Origin: Streptomyces cellulosae
GTDB taxonomy: Bacteria; Actinomycetota; Actinomycetes; Streptomycetales; Streptomycetaceae
Direction: 5' to 3'
Length of the DNA: 64,000 nt
Assembly: GCF_000721105.1 (NCBI RefSeq)
Contig: NZ_JOEV01000009.1
Coordinates: 186,001 to 250,000 of the forward strand
Both the position numbers and the translations under genes were made by a program. Below are positions 36,845 through 48,403 of this stretch, one piece after another. The notes beneath the pieces are model-generated. The model saw only the letters and a list, made by a program, of their open reading frames with translations, was not told where the DNA came from and did no database searches. How positions within the stretch are numbered: position 1 is the first letter of the stretch; each line of letters begins with the position of its first letter.

Positions 36845-38359
36845 TCAGCCCTCGCTGACGCCCAGCTTCTGCAGGATCAGCTCCTTGACGCGCGCCGCGT
36901 CCGCCTGGCCGCGCGTGGCCTTCATGACCGCGCCGACCAGGGCGCCGGCCGCGGCCACCTTGCCGCCGCGGATCTTGTCCGCGACACCCGGGTTGCCCGC
37001 GATGGCCTCGTCGACGGCGGCGGTGAGCGCGCCCTCGTCGGAGACGACCTTCAGACCGCGCTTGTCGACGACCTCGTCCGGGGTGCCCTCGCCCGCGAGG
37101 ACGCCCTCGATGACCTGGCGGGCCAGCTTGTCGTTGAGATCACCGGAGGCGACCAGCTTGCTCACCCGGGCGACCTGCTCCGGTGTGATGGCCAGTTCGT
37201 CCAGCGTCCGGCCCGACTCGTTGGCGCTGCGGGCGAGTTCACCCATCCACCACTTGCGGGCGGAGGCCGCGTCGGCACCGGCGTCGATCGTGGCGACGAT
37301 CGGCTCCAGCGCACCGGCGTTGAGGATCGCCTGCATGTCGGTGGCGGAGATCCCCCACTCCTCGCGCAGCCGGTTGCGGCGGACCAGCGGCAGCTCGGGC
37401 AGCGCGGAACGGATCTCCTCGACCCACTCGCGCGTCGGAGCCACCGGCACCAGGTCCGGCTCCGGGAAGTACCGGTAGTCCTCGGCCTCCTCCTTCACGC
37501 GGCCCGAGGTCGTCGACCCGGTGTCCTCGTGGAAGTGCCGGGTCTCCTGGATGATCGTCCCGCCGCTGCCCAGTACGGCCGCGTGGCGCTGGATCTCGAA
37601 GCGGGCCGCGCGTTCCACGGACCGCAGCGAGTTGACGTTCTTCGTCTCCGAGCGCGTGCCGAACTTCTCGGTGCCGTGCGGGCGCAGCGACAGGTTCACG
37701 TCGCAGCGCATCTGGCCCATCTCCATCCGGGCCTCGGAGACGCCGAGCGCCTTGATGACCTCGCGCAGCTCACGGACGTACGCCTTGGCCACCTCGGGGG
37801 CACGTTCGCCCGCGCCCTCGATCGGCTTGGTGACGATCTCGATGAGCGGGATGCCGGCGCGGTTGTAGTCGAGGAGCGAGTGCGAGGCACCGTGAATACG
37901 ACCGGTCGCGCCACCGACGTGCGTCGACTTGCCGGTGTCCTCCTCCATGTGGGCGCGCTCGATCTCCACGCGGAAGGTCTCGCCGTCCTCCAGCTGCACG
38001 TCGAGGTAGCCGTTGAAGGCGATCGGCTCGTCGTACTGGGAGGTCTGGAAGTTCTTCGGCATGTCCGGATAGAAGTAGTTCTTCCGGGCGAAACGGCACC
38101 ACTCGGCGATCTCGCAGTTCAGCGCGAGACCGATCTTGATCGCGGACTCCACGCCGGTCGCGTTGACGACCGGGAGCGAGCCGGGCATGCCGAGGCAGGT
38201 CGGGCAGGTCTGCGAGTTGGGCTCGGCGCCCAGCTCGGTCGAACACCCGCAGAACATCTTGGTCTTGGTGCCGAGTTCCACATGGACCTCAAGGCCCATG
38301 ACGGGGTCGTACGACGCCAGCGCGTCCTCGTACGACACCAGGTCGGTCGTGGTGGTCAC
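36845..38359 (-). CDS. gatB: Asp/Glu-tRNA amidotransferase subunit B
   Basis: The 504-residue kinase/tRNA-binding subunit of GatCAB phosphorylates the misacylated Glu-tRNA(Gln) or Asp-tRNA(Asn) before amidation. Family signatures are [20 protein letters not shown], the second Cys pair in [11 protein letters not shown] (zinc), [29 protein letters not shown] and [14 protein letters not shown]. The C-terminal helical/YqeY part (from about residue 400) is complete. It is last in the gatC-gatA-small protein-gatB cluster. Confidence 0.98.
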   Translation of the reverse strand: MTTTTDLVSYEDALASYDPVMGLEVHVELGTKTKMFCGCSTELGAEPNSQTCPTCLGMPGSLPVVNATGVESAIKIGLALNCEIAEWCRFARKNYFYPDMPKNFQTSQYDEPIAFNGYLDVQLEDGETFRVEIERAHMEEDTGKSTHVGGATGRIHGASHSLLDYNRAGIPLIEIVTKPIEGAGERAPEVAKAYVRELREVIKALGVSEARMEMGQMRCDVNLSLRPHGTEKFGTRSETKNVNSLRSVERAARFEIQRHAAVLGSGGTIIQETRHFHEDTGSTTSGRVKEEAEDYRYFPEPDLVPVAPTREWVEEIRSALPELPLVRRNRLREEWGISATDMQAILNAGALEPIVATIDAGADAASARKWWMGELARSANESGRTLDELAITPEQVARVSKLVASGDLNDKLARQVIEGVLAGEGTPDEVVDKRGLKVVSDEGALTAAVDEAIAGNPGVADKIRGGKVAAAGALVGAVMKATRGQADAARVKELILQKLGVSEG

Positions 38360-38374
38360 GGTGAAACTTCCCTC

Positions 38375-38614
38375 TCAGCCCAGCAGGACGTCGTCGTCGC
38401 CCAGCCGCTTCAGCTCGCGGTAGAGGATGGCGAGGCCGGTGACGATGGCGACGGCGGACACGGTGGCGTCGATCAGGACGAGCGTGTCCTTCTCGGCGCG
38501 GGCCTTCTTGAGCCGCTTGGCGACGCCGAACGCGCCGAACGCGGTCCCGGCGATGGACAGGTACGTGCCGGACTTGGACTTCTTGAAGCCCTTGGCCTTG
38601 GTCAGTGCGCTCAC
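38375..38614 (-). CDS. Small membrane protein inside the gat operon (79 aa)
   Basis: The 79-residue protein has a Lys-rich N-terminus ([17 protein letters not shown]), a weakly hydrophobic segment, a [11 protein letters not shown] stretch and one clear membrane segment ([19 protein letters not shown]). GTG 38614 overlaps the gatA stop as GTGA, and gatB starts 15 bases after its end, so it is translated within the gat message. The function is unknown; the topology suggests an inner-membrane protein with basic cytoplasmic ends. Confidence 0.8.
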   Translation of the reverse strand: MSALTKAKGFKKSKSGTYLSIAGTAFGAFGVAKRLKKARAEKDTLVLIDATVSAVAIVTGLAILYRELKRLGDDDVLLG

Positions 38615-40113
38615 AGCGACGGAGCCTCCTCGATCAGCGGGTGTCCCCACTTTTCCACGAAGGCGGCCTCCACGGCGGCTCCGACCTTGTACAGCCGGTC
38701 GTCCTTCAGCGCCGGGGCGATGATCTGCAGGCCGACCGGGAGGTTGTCCTCCGGGGCGAGACCGCAGGGCAGCGACATGGCCGCGTTGCCCGCCAGGTTG
38801 GTCGGGATGGTGCACAGGTCCGCGAGGTACATCGCCATCGGGTCGTCGGCGCGCTCGCCGATCGGGAAGGCGGTGGTCGGCGTCGTCGGCGAGACGATGA
38901 CGTCCACCTGCTCGAACGCCTTCTCGAAGTCGCGGGTGATGAGCGTACGGACCTTCTGTGCGCTGCCGTAGTACGCGTCGTAGTAGCCGGAGCTGAGCGC
39001 GTACGTGCCGAGCATGATGCGGCGCTTGACCTCGGGGCCGAAGCCCGCCTCACGGGTGAGGGAGGTGACCTCCTCGGCCGAGTGCGTGCCGTCGTCGCCG
39101 GTGCGCAGGCCGTAGCGCAGGCCGTCGAAGCGGGCGAGGTTGGAGGAGCACTCGGACGGAGCGATCAGGTAGTACGCCGACAGGGCGAGGTCGAAGGACG
39201 GGCAGTCCAGCTCGACGATCTCGGCACCCAGCTCCTTGAGGAGGGCGACGGACTCGTCGAAGCGCTGGATGACGCCGGCCTGGTAGCCCTCGCCGCGGAA
39301 CTGCTTGACGACGCCGACCCGCATGCCCTCGACACTGCCGTTGCGGGCGGCCTCGACGACCGGCGGGACGGGCGCGTCGATGGACGTGGAGTCGAGCGGG
39401 TCGTGCCCGGCGATGACCTCGTGCAGGAGCGCCGCGTCCAGGACCGTACGGGCGCAGGGGCCGCCCTGGTCGAGGGAGGAGGAGAAGGCGACCATGCCGT
39501 ACCGGGAGACCGCCCCGTACGTCGGCTTCACGCCGACGGTGCCGGTGACGGCGGCCGGCTGGCGGATGGAACCGCCGGTGTCGGTGCCGATGGCGAGGGG
39601 TGCCTGGAAGGAGGCGAGCGCGGCACTCGACCCACCGCCGGAGCCGCCGGGGATCTTGGTGAGATCCCAGGGGTTGCCGGTCGGGCCGTACGCGCTGTTC
39701 TCCGTCGACGACCCCATGGCGAACTCGTCCATGTTGGTCTTGCCGAGGATGACGACGTCGGCGGCCTTCAGCTTCTTGGTGACGGTCGCGTCGTACGGCG
39801 GGATCCAGCCCTCGAGGATCTTGGAGCCGACGGTCGTCGGGACGCCCTCGGTGGTGAAGATGTCCTTGAGCGCGAGGGGGACGCCGGCCAGCGGCCCGAG
39901 CTTCTCGCCCCTGGCCCGCTTCTCGTCGACGGCACGGGCCTGGGCGAGGGCACCCTCACGGTCGACGTGGAGGAAGGCGTGCACCTTCTCGTCGACGGCC
40001 TCGATACGGGCCAGGTGGGCCTCGGTGACCTCGACCGCGGTGAGCTCGCCGGAGACGATCTTCGCGGCGGTCTCGGCCGCGGTGAGCTTGATGATGGAGA
40101 TGTTGTCCGTCAT
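38611..40113 (-). CDS. gatA: Asp/Glu-tRNA amidotransferase subunit A
   Basis: The 500-residue amidase-signature subunit releases ammonia from glutamine and passes it to GatB. The Ser-cisSer-Lys triad is visible: Lys in [10 protein letters not shown], the two Ser in [12 protein letters not shown], with the nucleophile in [27 protein letters not shown] and [11 protein letters not shown] are further signatures. It starts five bases after gatC and overlaps the downstream small gene by four. Confidence 0.98.
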   Translation of the reverse strand: MTDNISIIKLTAAETAAKIVSGELTAVEVTEAHLARIEAVDEKVHAFLHVDREGALAQARAVDEKRARGEKLGPLAGVPLALKDIFTTEGVPTTVGSKILEGWIPPYDATVTKKLKAADVVILGKTNMDEFAMGSSTENSAYGPTGNPWDLTKIPGGSGGGSSAALASFQAPLAIGTDTGGSIRQPAAVTGTVGVKPTYGAVSRYGMVAFSSSLDQGGPCARTVLDAALLHEVIAGHDPLDSTSIDAPVPPVVEAARNGSVEGMRVGVVKQFRGEGYQAGVIQRFDESVALLKELGAEIVELDCPSFDLALSAYYLIAPSECSSNLARFDGLRYGLRTGDDGTHSAEEVTSLTREAGFGPEVKRRIMLGTYALSSGYYDAYYGSAQKVRTLITRDFEKAFEQVDVIVSPTTPTTAFPIGERADDPMAMYLADLCTIPTNLAGNAAMSLPCGLAPEDNLPVGLQIIAPALKDDRLYKVGAAVEAAFVEKWGHPLIEEAPSL

Positions 40114-40118
40114 GGCGG

Positions 40119-40415
40119 TTAGTCCTCCCCCAGGATCTGCGGCACCTTGAAACGCTGCTGCTCCTGGGCCGGGGCGCCGGAGAGCGCCTGCTCGGGTGTG
40201 AGCGACGGACGGACCTCGTCCGCCCGCATGACGTTCGTCAGCGGGAGCGGGTGCGAGGTCGGCGGTACGTCTTGGTCGGCGACCTCACTGACGCGTGCGA
40301 CCGCGCCGATGATGTCGTCCAGCTGTCCCGCGAAGTGGTCGAGCTCTTCGGGCTTCAGCTCCAGACGCGCCAGCCGTGCGAGGTGGGCGACCTCCTCGCG
40401 CGTGATGCCAGGCAT
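40119..40415 (-). CDS. gatC: Asp/Glu-tRNA amidotransferase subunit C
   Basis: The 98-residue chaperone-like subunit wraps GatA and GatB. It opens [20 protein letters not shown] and has the [27 protein letters not shown] linker and the terminal FKVPQIL. ATG 40415 has AGAGGA upstream, and a TAGGAT -10-like hexamer lies about 50 bases farther up. It is the first gene of the gat operon. Confidence 0.97.
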   Translation of the reverse strand: MPGITREEVAHLARLARLELKPEELDHFAGQLDDIIGAVARVSEVADQDVPPTSHPLPLTNVMRADEVRPSLTPEQALSGAPAQEQQRFKVPQILGED

Positions 40416-40506
40416 GCAGCGATCCTCTGGGGTGAGTGCGTGTGGTGTGAGGGCCAATCCTATGGGGCGGGGGGCCGTGGCCGTTAAACGGTTTCGCGGG
40501 GACCCG

Positions 40507-41031
40507 TCACCGCGGGGTTCGCGCCGCTCCCGCGCCTCGCCGGTTCCGCCGCTCCCACGCCTGGCTCCTCAGGAAGTGGTTGTCGTACAGCTCCTGCACC
40601 TCGAGGAGGCTTTCCGGGGTGACCTCGCCGAGCGCGACGCGCTGGAGGTGGCGGAAGTACTCGAAGCGTTCGACGCCCGGGGTGATGACGATGAGCAGGT
40701 CGGCGTCGGTGCCGGGGACGGCCGCGAAGGCGTGCGGGCGGCCCGGCGGGACGATGACGAGGTCGCCCCGCTCGGCGGTGACGACGTCCTCCCCGGACAA
40801 GAGCTCGGCGGCGCCGTCGAGCACGAAGAACATCTCGGCGGAGTTGTCGTGCCAGTGCGGGCGCGCGCCGTCGGCTCCGTCGGTGAGGGTGACGCGCTGG
40901 GTGGACAGCGCCCCTCCGGTCGCGCTGCTGTCGGCCAGCAGCTTCACCGCGGTGGGAGCGCGTCCGACCACCTCGGCCTCGGCATCGCGGACGATCACGG
41001 TCTGGTCGAACTTCGGTACGAACAGCGACAT
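40507..41031 (-). CDS. Cupin-domain protein
   Basis: The 174-residue single-domain cupin has motif 1 as [15 protein letters not shown] (His, His, Glu) and motif 2 as [14 protein letters not shown] (His), so the metal site is complete. A helical C-terminus ([21 protein letters not shown]) follows. The reaction is unknown; such proteins act as dioxygenases, isomerases or simple binding proteins. It lies 32 bases downstream of the DUF4267 gene on the same strand and is probably cotranscribed with it. Confidence 0.85.
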   Translation of the reverse strand: MSLFVPKFDQTVIVRDAEAEVVGRAPTAVKLLADSSATGGALSTQRVTLTDGADGARPHWHDNSAEMFFVLDGAAELLSGEDVVTAERGDLVIVPPGRPHAFAAVPGTDADLLIVITPGVERFEYFRHLQRVALGEVTPESLLEVQELYDNHFLRSQAWERRNRRGAGAARTPR

Positions 41032-41063
41032 TCCTGGACCCCCTGATGTCGGTACGGACCTGC

Positions 41064-41429
41064 TCAGACGAGGAAGAGCAGCACGGCACTGATCAGTACA
41101 ACGACCGCCGTGGCGAAGTGGATCCCGAACGCCGCGGCCTTGGTGCCGCCGTGCCGCAGCACTATCAGGGTGTCGCCGAGCGGGGCCAGCGCCACGACGA
41201 GCATGAACCAGGCCTCGGCCCGGGCGCCCACGAACAGCAGGAGGGCCAGGCCCAGGACCCCGTAGGTGGCATCGCGCAGCCCCTTGATCGCGAAGTAGGC
41301 GGCGTCCCCGTCCGGCTTGGCCGGCACGCCGTAGCCGGCGGCGGGGCGGGGCTGGAGCAGGAAGCGGGCCCCGATGAACAGGATGAACAGGTTGAGCACA
41401 ACGGCGAGGGTGTACGCGGTGGCAGTCAT
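41064..41429 (-). CDS. DUF4267 small membrane protein
   Basis: The 121-residue protein has four membrane segments: LAVVLNLFILFIGARFLL, YGVLGLALLLFVGA, WFMLVVALAPLGDTLIVL and FATAVVVLISAVLLFL. The GARFLLQP and KGLRDATYG phrases are typical of DUF4267, which often sits next to TetR genes. It is divergent from a (frameshifted) TetR gene, and palindromic boxes overlap the promoter region. The function is unknown. Confidence 0.85.
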   Translation of the reverse strand: MTATAYTLAVVLNLFILFIGARFLLQPRPAAGYGVPAKPDGDAAYFAIKGLRDATYGVLGLALLLFVGARAEAWFMLVVALAPLGDTLIVLRHGGTKAAAFGIHFATAVVVLISAVLLFLV

Positions 41430-41444
41430 GCCGAGCTCCGGGTT

Positions 41445-41507
41445 CTAGCAGCGCTAGGGACAAGAGCCACGCTAACAGAGCATCGACATGTTCGCTAGCG
41501 GCGCTAG
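41445..41507. promoter_or_regulatory. Twin palindromic operators between DUF4267 and tetR genes
   Basis: CTAGCAGCGCTAG (41445-41457) and CTAGCGGCGCTAG (41495-41507) are the same 13-bp palindrome with one base difference, flanking the divergent promoters. One lies close to each start codon. They are strong candidates for binding by the adjacent TetR protein in its intact form. Confidence 0.65.
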
Positions 41508-41516
41508 AACTTCTGT

Positions 41517-42137
41517 ATGTCGATCCAGACGCGCCGCGAGCGCGAACGACCGGAACGCAAGCGGCTGATCGTCACGGCCGCGGGAGCTGGCGGAGGCGGA
41601 GGCGGAGGGGTGGGACGCGGTCACCACACGGCGGCTGGCCGCCGAGATCGAGTACAGCCAGCCGGTCCTCTACAGCCACGTCAAGGGCAAGGACGCGATC
41701 ATGCGGCGGTCGCGGTGGAGGGCTGCGCGGAACTGGCCACCGAGTTGGCGGCGGCGCGCAGGGCGGTGACGGAAGGGTCGGGTGCGACCGGTCGCCGTGC
41801 GGCGGGCGCGCGTGAGGTGCTGGCCGCGGCGGGCGAGGCGTACACGGCGTTCGCCCGGCGGCGGCCCGCGCTGTACGACGCGATGTTCACCCACGCCCTG
41901 GGGCTGCCGTTCGCCACGCCGGAGGCGCCGGCCGCGCTGTGGGAGGCGTTCGACGAGCTGGCGCGGGCGGTCGAACCGATCGCGGCCGAGGGCGACGAAC
42001 CCGGTCTGCTCACGGAGACGTACTGGGCGAGCCTGCACGGCCTGGTGACCCTGATGCGCAGCGGCCGTCTGCCCGAAGAGTCCCACGAACGCCGCCTGAC
42101 CCTGCTGACCGGTCATTTCGCGGCGGGCACCGACTGA
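41517..42137 (+). pseudogene. TetR-family regulator gene with two compensating frameshifts
   Basis: The start (MSIQTRRERERPERKRLIVTA) and the ligand domain from AVAVEGCAELATELAA to the end read in one frame. The segment between about 41580 and 41704 only makes TetR sense in another frame, where it gives RELAEAEAEGWDAVTTRRLA and then EYSQPVLYSHVKGKDAIM. Two bases appear missing near 41580 and one near 41705, so the frame recovers. As written, the DNA-binding helices are scrambled and the protein should not bind. Either the gene is inactive or the assembly has two small errors in GC-rich sequence. It is divergent from DUF4267. Confidence 0.7.
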
Positions 42138-42430
42138 CGGCGGGCGTTCTGTGGCGGCTGCCGGCCCGGGAGGCTTCCCTGACGCCTCCGGCCGGGGGCC
42201 TCCCTGAGGCTGCCGGCCTGGGGCCCCTGAGCGCTTCGGCCACTGCGGGCCCGGGGGCTGCGGGCCGCGAGGCACATCTGCGGCGGCTCCGGCCCGGGGG
42301 GACCTCTGCGGAGGCTGCCGAACCGGGAGGGGACCTCCGTGGCGGCATCCCTCAACGCTCGCGGGGGCGCTTCCCCGGAGGCTTACGGCGGGATGTCCGT
42401 GGCGACGGCACGGTGGGGCGCCGGGACCGG
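42138..42430. other. GC-rich degenerate repeat-like spacer after the tetR gene
   Basis: No gene is seen in these 290 bases. Phrases such as GGCTGCCGGCC and GAGGCTGCCG recur roughly every 25-30 bases with many changes, suggesting an older, decayed relative of the ordered array that follows. Confidence 0.4.
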
Positions 42431-42590
42431 GGTCGGAGGCCGAACGGGGATGTGTCCGGGCCGGAGCCCGAACGGGGATGTGTCCGGGCCGGAGCCCGAA
42501 CGGGGATGTGTCCGGGCCGGAGCCCGAACGGGGATGTGTCCGGGCCGGAGGCCGAACGGGGATGTGTCCGGGCCGGAGGCCGAACGGATG
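42431..42590. repeat. 28-bp tandem repeat array downstream of the RmdB-like gene
   Basis: Units start at 42441, 42469, 42497, 42525 and 42553, with partial copies at each end. Three units are identical, and two share one base change (GAGCC to GAGGC). Each unit can fold a short hairpin (CGGGC-cgga-GCCCG or GGCC-gga-GGCC). There are no spacers between units. The array ends 11 bases beyond the 3-prime end of the minus-strand GGDEF-EAL gene, so it would be the first part of that gene's untranslated tail. Confidence 0.9.
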
Positions 42591-42600
42591 GGCGCGGGCG

Positions 42601-44847
42601 TCACTCGGCGGCGGGGAGAGCCGCCCGGGGGCGCTGCCAGCCTCGCGAGCCGCGTGCCAGCAGCCATGCCGTGGTCTCCTCCGGGGGCATCGCGGCAGCG
42701 ACCAGCCAGCCCTGTACGGCGTCACAGCCCAGGTCCCGCAGCCGCTCCCAGGTCTCGTCGTCCTCGACGCCCTCCGCGACGACGAGCAGGCCGAGGGAGT
42801 GGGCGAGGTCGACCGTGCAGCGGACGATCTCCGCGTCCTCGGTGTCGACGGCCAGCCGGGCCACGAAGGAACGGTCGATCTTCAGCTCGCTGACCGGGAG
42901 CCGCCGCAGGTGCACCAGCGAGGAGTAGCCGGTGCCGAAGTCGTCCAGGGACATCTTCACGCCGTGTCCGGTCAGCCCGGCGAGGGTGTCGGCGGCGCGC
43001 TGCGGATCCTCCAGGAGGACGTGTTCCGTTATCTCCAGTTGGAGCGCTCCCGCGGGGACTCCGTGCCGGGCCAGCCGGGCGGCGACCGAGCCCGCGAACC
43101 CGGGGGTGTGGACATCGCGCGGGGAGACATTGACGGCCACCGGCACGAACAGTCCCTGCGCGCGCCACCGGGCGACCTGCGCGAGAGCGGTGTCCAGGAC
43201 GTACTCCGTCAGATGGGGCATCAGCCCGGACGACTCGGCGATGGCGATGAACTCGTCCGGCGGGACCTTGCCGCGTTCGGGGTGCACCCAGCGGACCAGG
43301 GCCTCCAGGCCGGCGACCTGGCCGTCGAAGCGGACCTTGGGCTGGTAGTGCAGCTGGACCTCGTGCGCGTCCAGCGCCCGGCGCAGATCGCCGAGCAGGC
43401 CGAGCCGGTCCGGTGTGTTGGAGTCCCGCTTGGACTCGTAGACCTCGACGCCGGTACGGTCCCGCTTCGCCTGGTACATCGCCACGTCCGCGCGGCGCAG
43501 CAGGCCCTCGGCGTCAAGAGCGTGGTCCGGGAAGACGGCGACCCCGGCGCTGGCCTCCAGCACGAGGGTGAGGCCGTCGAGGTCGAGCGGGGAGCTGAGG
43601 GCGGCGACGAGGCCGCGGGCGACCCGGGTCGCGGAGGTCGTGGAGTCGGCGACCGGCAGTAAGACGGCGAACTCGTCACCCCCGAGCCGGGCGGCCTCCG
43701 CACCGCGCGGCAGGGCCAGCCGGAGCCGGTCGGCTATCTGGAGGAGCAGCCGGTCACCGGCGAGATGACCGAGGGTGTCGTTGACCGAGCGGAAGCGGTC
43801 GAGGTCGATGAGCATCAGGGCGGAGCGGGCGCCGATGCGTTCGGCGTCGTCCAGGGCCGTCCAGATGCGTTCCAGCAGCCACTGGCGGTTGGGAAGCCCG
43901 GTCAGCGGATCGCGCAGCTGTTCCTCCGCCCGGGCCCGGGCTATCCAGAGGGTGGAGTCCAGGGCGATGAGGGGGATCGCGAACAACGGCAGCAGGATGG
44001 GCTTGGCGGTGGCGACCACGCAGACCAGGGGCGCGATGCCGAGCAGCGCGACCGCGACCAGGCCCTGTCTGACCAGGGCGGTGCGCGCGACGGTGGGCAG
44101 GCCGCCTGAGCGCGGGGCGGCCAGATACCAGCCCACGGTGCGGGTGACCGCGAGATAGGCGACCGCGACCAGCACCACCTGGGGGCCGGTGTAGAACGTC
44201 CAGGTGTCGGGACTCCAGGGCTGCTCGACCGACGGCACCCGGCCGAAGGCGCGCAGCAGCAGGGCGCCGGTGGCGATGCCGAGGATGTCCACCGCGCCGT
44301 GCAGGACGCCCTGCCGCCAGCGGTGACGGCGGGCCACGCCGACCAGCAGGACGACGGTCAGGCTGACCAGACCGGCCGACACCCAGCCGTACAGCAGCAG
44401 GACGGCGAGGGTGAGGGCGGCGCCGGAGCCGGTGCCGCCCCACCAGCGGGCACGGCCGAGCGCGACGAGGTGGCCGACGATGACGCCGGTGAGCAGGGCC
44501 AGCGACCAGCCGGCGGTGCCGGACGGGAAGAGCGCGTGCCCTCCGGTGAAGGCCCGGTAGAAGCCGGCGCCCAGGACGAAGCCGGCCGCCGCGACGATCG
44601 CCGCGGGCAGGGCGGGCCAGGACAGGTGCCGGTCCGGTTCGTCGCCTGGCAGTCCGGACGGGCGTTCGGCGGTGAGTTGGGGGGCGCCGCGGCCCTCGGC
44701 CGCCGTGTAGGGTCCGGCCGGGTACTGCCCGGCGGCAGGTCCGTCGCCGCCCGGACGCTCCCCGGGCCGCCGGCTCTCCCGCCAGGCGCCGGTCATCCGG
44801 CGCAGGCGCAGCCGTGAGTCCGGGGCGGCGCTCTCGCTCGGTTCCAT
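42601..44847 (-). CDS. rmdB: Membrane GGDEF-EAL protein, RmdB-like c-di-GMP phosphodiesterase
   Basis: The 748-residue protein has a 75-residue polar N-terminus, about eight membrane segments (80-300), GGDEF (311-465) and EAL (480-735) domains. GGDEF is intact (389-393), but the upstream RxxD inhibition site is missing (PRGA at that place). The EAL domain keeps all key motifs: GLEALVRW, LEITEHVLLED, SLDDFGTGYSSL, KIDRSF and AEGVED. It can therefore hydrolyse c-di-GMP and may also make it. ATG 44847 has GAGGGACGGG upstream. Position and layout match S. coelicolor RmdB (SCO5495), a phosphodiesterase controlling development. Confidence 0.88.
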   Translation of the reverse strand: MEPSESAAPDSRLRLRRMTGAWRESRRPGERPGGDGPAAGQYPAGPYTAAEGRGAPQLTAERPSGLPGDEPDRHLSWPALPAAIVAAAGFVLGAGFYRAFTGGHALFPSGTAGWSLALLTGVIVGHLVALGRARWWGGTGSGAALTLAVLLLYGWVSAGLVSLTVVLLVGVARRHRWRQGVLHGAVDILGIATGALLLRAFGRVPSVEQPWSPDTWTFYTGPQVVLVAVAYLAVTRTVGWYLAAPRSGGLPTVARTALVRQGLVAVALLGIAPLVCVVATAKPILLPLFAIPLIALDSTLWIARARAEEQLRDPLTGLPNRQWLLERIWTALDDAERIGARSALMLIDLDRFRSVNDTLGHLAGDRLLLQIADRLRLALPRGAEAARLGGDEFAVLLPVADSTTSATRVARGLVAALSSPLDLDGLTLVLEASAGVAVFPDHALDAEGLLRRADVAMYQAKRDRTGVEVYESKRDSNTPDRLGLLGDLRRALDAHEVQLHYQPKVRFDGQVAGLEALVRWVHPERGKVPPDEFIAIAESSGLMPHLTEYVLDTALAQVARWRAQGLFVPVAVNVSPRDVHTPGFAGSVAARLARHGVPAGALQLEITEHVLLEDPQRAADTLAGLTGHGVKMSLDDFGTGYSSLVHLRRLPVSELKIDRSFVARLAVDTEDAEIVRCTVDLAHSLGLLVVAEGVEDDETWERLRDLGCDAVQGWLVAAAMPPEETTAWLLARGSRGWQRPRAALPAAE

Positions 44848-45071
44848 TCCCGTCCCTCTCACAGCCGGCGGTGCCCACGCCACGCGGCCCGGTATCCGAC
44901 AACAACCCTCGACGGCACCGCGTTGGAAAACCCTTGCCCCCGCTCCTGAAGACCCTTCAAGAGCAAAGGGGTGCCCCCACCGCAGCTGGGCACGGCAGGC
45001 GCACATCCCAACAGTAGGCCGCGGAACGCTTCCACGGGCACCGCTCGTCGGGGGTTGCCCGAATGCGCCCC

Positions 45072-45111
45072 GGCCACCCGTATGCATCTGGTATGCGCCG
45101 ATCGGGTGGCC
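45072..45111 (-). terminator. Inverted repeat after ligA
   Basis: GGCCACCCG and CGGGTGGCC form a perfect 9-bp stem with a 22-base loop, 19 bases beyond the ligA stop. The rest of the 280-base ligA-rmdB gap (44848-45129) holds no gene that I can see. Confidence 0.5.
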
Positions 45112-45129
45112 TTCAACCGCGACTCCTCG

Positions 45130-47337
<2,208 letters not shown>

Positions 47338-48339
47338 TTACTCTGGGTTGTCCGCGAGGGACCTCGCCGCCCGGGCGCAGTGGGCGAGTGCCTCGCGTGC
47401 GTACCCCGGGGAAGCCCCCGCGAGTCCGCACGACGGAGTGACCGTGACCGCCTCCGCGAGAAGCCCCGGAGACAGCCCCAGCCTGCGCCACAACGACCTG
47501 ACACCCATGACGCTACCGGCAGGGTCTGACAATGGACCGTCCGTGCCCGGCACCACACCGGCGAACAGCCTGGTGCCGCCCTCGACCGTCTCACCGATCG
47601 CGTCGTCGTCACGCTCGGTGAGGAGCGAGAAGTCGAGGGAGATCGCGGCCACGCCCGCCCGGCGCAGCAGGGCGAACGGGACGTCCGGTGCGCACGAGTG
47701 GACCACGACCGGGCCGCCGCCGTGAACCCCGATGACGTCCCGGAGCGTGTCCTCGATGACCTGGCGGTCGACGGCGCGGTGGGTGCGGTAGCCGCTGGCG
47801 GTCTTCACGTGGCCGCGGAGTACGTCGATGAGCGACGGCTCGTCGAGCTGGAGAACGGTCTGGGCGCCGGGGACGCGCCGCTGGACCTCCTCCAGGTGCA
47901 GGCGCAGTCCTTCGGCGAGGGAGGCTGCGAGGTCCCGGCGGGCGCCGGGGTCGGAGAGGGCGACCTCGCCGTTCTTCAGCTCCAGGTTGGCGGCCAGCGT
48001 CCAGGGGCCGACGGCCTGCACCTTCAGCTGTCCCTCGTAGCCCTGTGTGAACTCCTCCAGCGCGTCCAGGTCCTCGCCGAGCCAGGACCGGGCCCGCCGG
48101 GTGTCCCGCCCCGGCCGGTCCCCGATCCGCCATCCGCTGGGCTCCACGCGCGCGTACACCTCGACGAGCATCCCGGCGGTCCGGCCGATCATGTCGGCAC
48201 CGGGGCCCCGGGCGGGCAGTTCGGGCAGGAACGGGAAGTCCTCGAAGGAGCCGGTGGCGGTCCTGGCGGCCTCCCGGGCGTCACCGCCGGGGAGGGAACC
48301 GATGCCGGTGGCGGGGGCGAAGCTGAAGTGTGCGTTCAC
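47338..48339 (-). CDS. Methionine synthase (B12-independent, MetE C-terminal-like) protein
   Basis: The 333-residue protein is a single UROD/MetE-like barrel. It opens GIGSLPGGDAREAART, and zinc ligands are suggested by VVVHSCAPDVPF (His, Cys) and VTPSCGLAGASP (Cys). Only the catalytic half of MetE is present, so methyl donors other than methyl-folate polyglutamate are likely (such proteins resemble core methionine synthases). GTG 48339 is the start. It is probably cotranscribed with ligA, an arrangement common in the genus. Confidence 0.87.
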   Translation of the reverse strand: MNAHFSFAPATGIGSLPGGDAREAARTATGSFEDFPFLPELPARGPGADMIGRTAGMLVEVYARVEPSGWRIGDRPGRDTRRARSWLGEDLDALEEFTQGYEGQLKVQAVGPWTLAANLELKNGEVALSDPGARRDLAASLAEGLRLHLEEVQRRVPGAQTVLQLDEPSLIDVLRGHVKTASGYRTHRAVDRQVIEDTLRDVIGVHGGGPVVVHSCAPDVPFALLRRAGVAAISLDFSLLTERDDDAIGETVEGGTRLFAGVVPGTDGPLSDPAGSVMGVRSLWRRLGLSPGLLAEAVTVTPSCGLAGASPGYAREALAHCARAARSLADNPE

Positions 48340-48403
48340 ATGGGGAAGCCTACGTAGGTCGTCGAGTGCGGGGCCCGGGAGGAGTCCCCACGGACAGCGG
48401 CCC

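Noticed and set aside
42431..42590. CRISPR array
   Set aside because: The 28-bp units follow each other directly with no unique spacers, and no cas gene is near.
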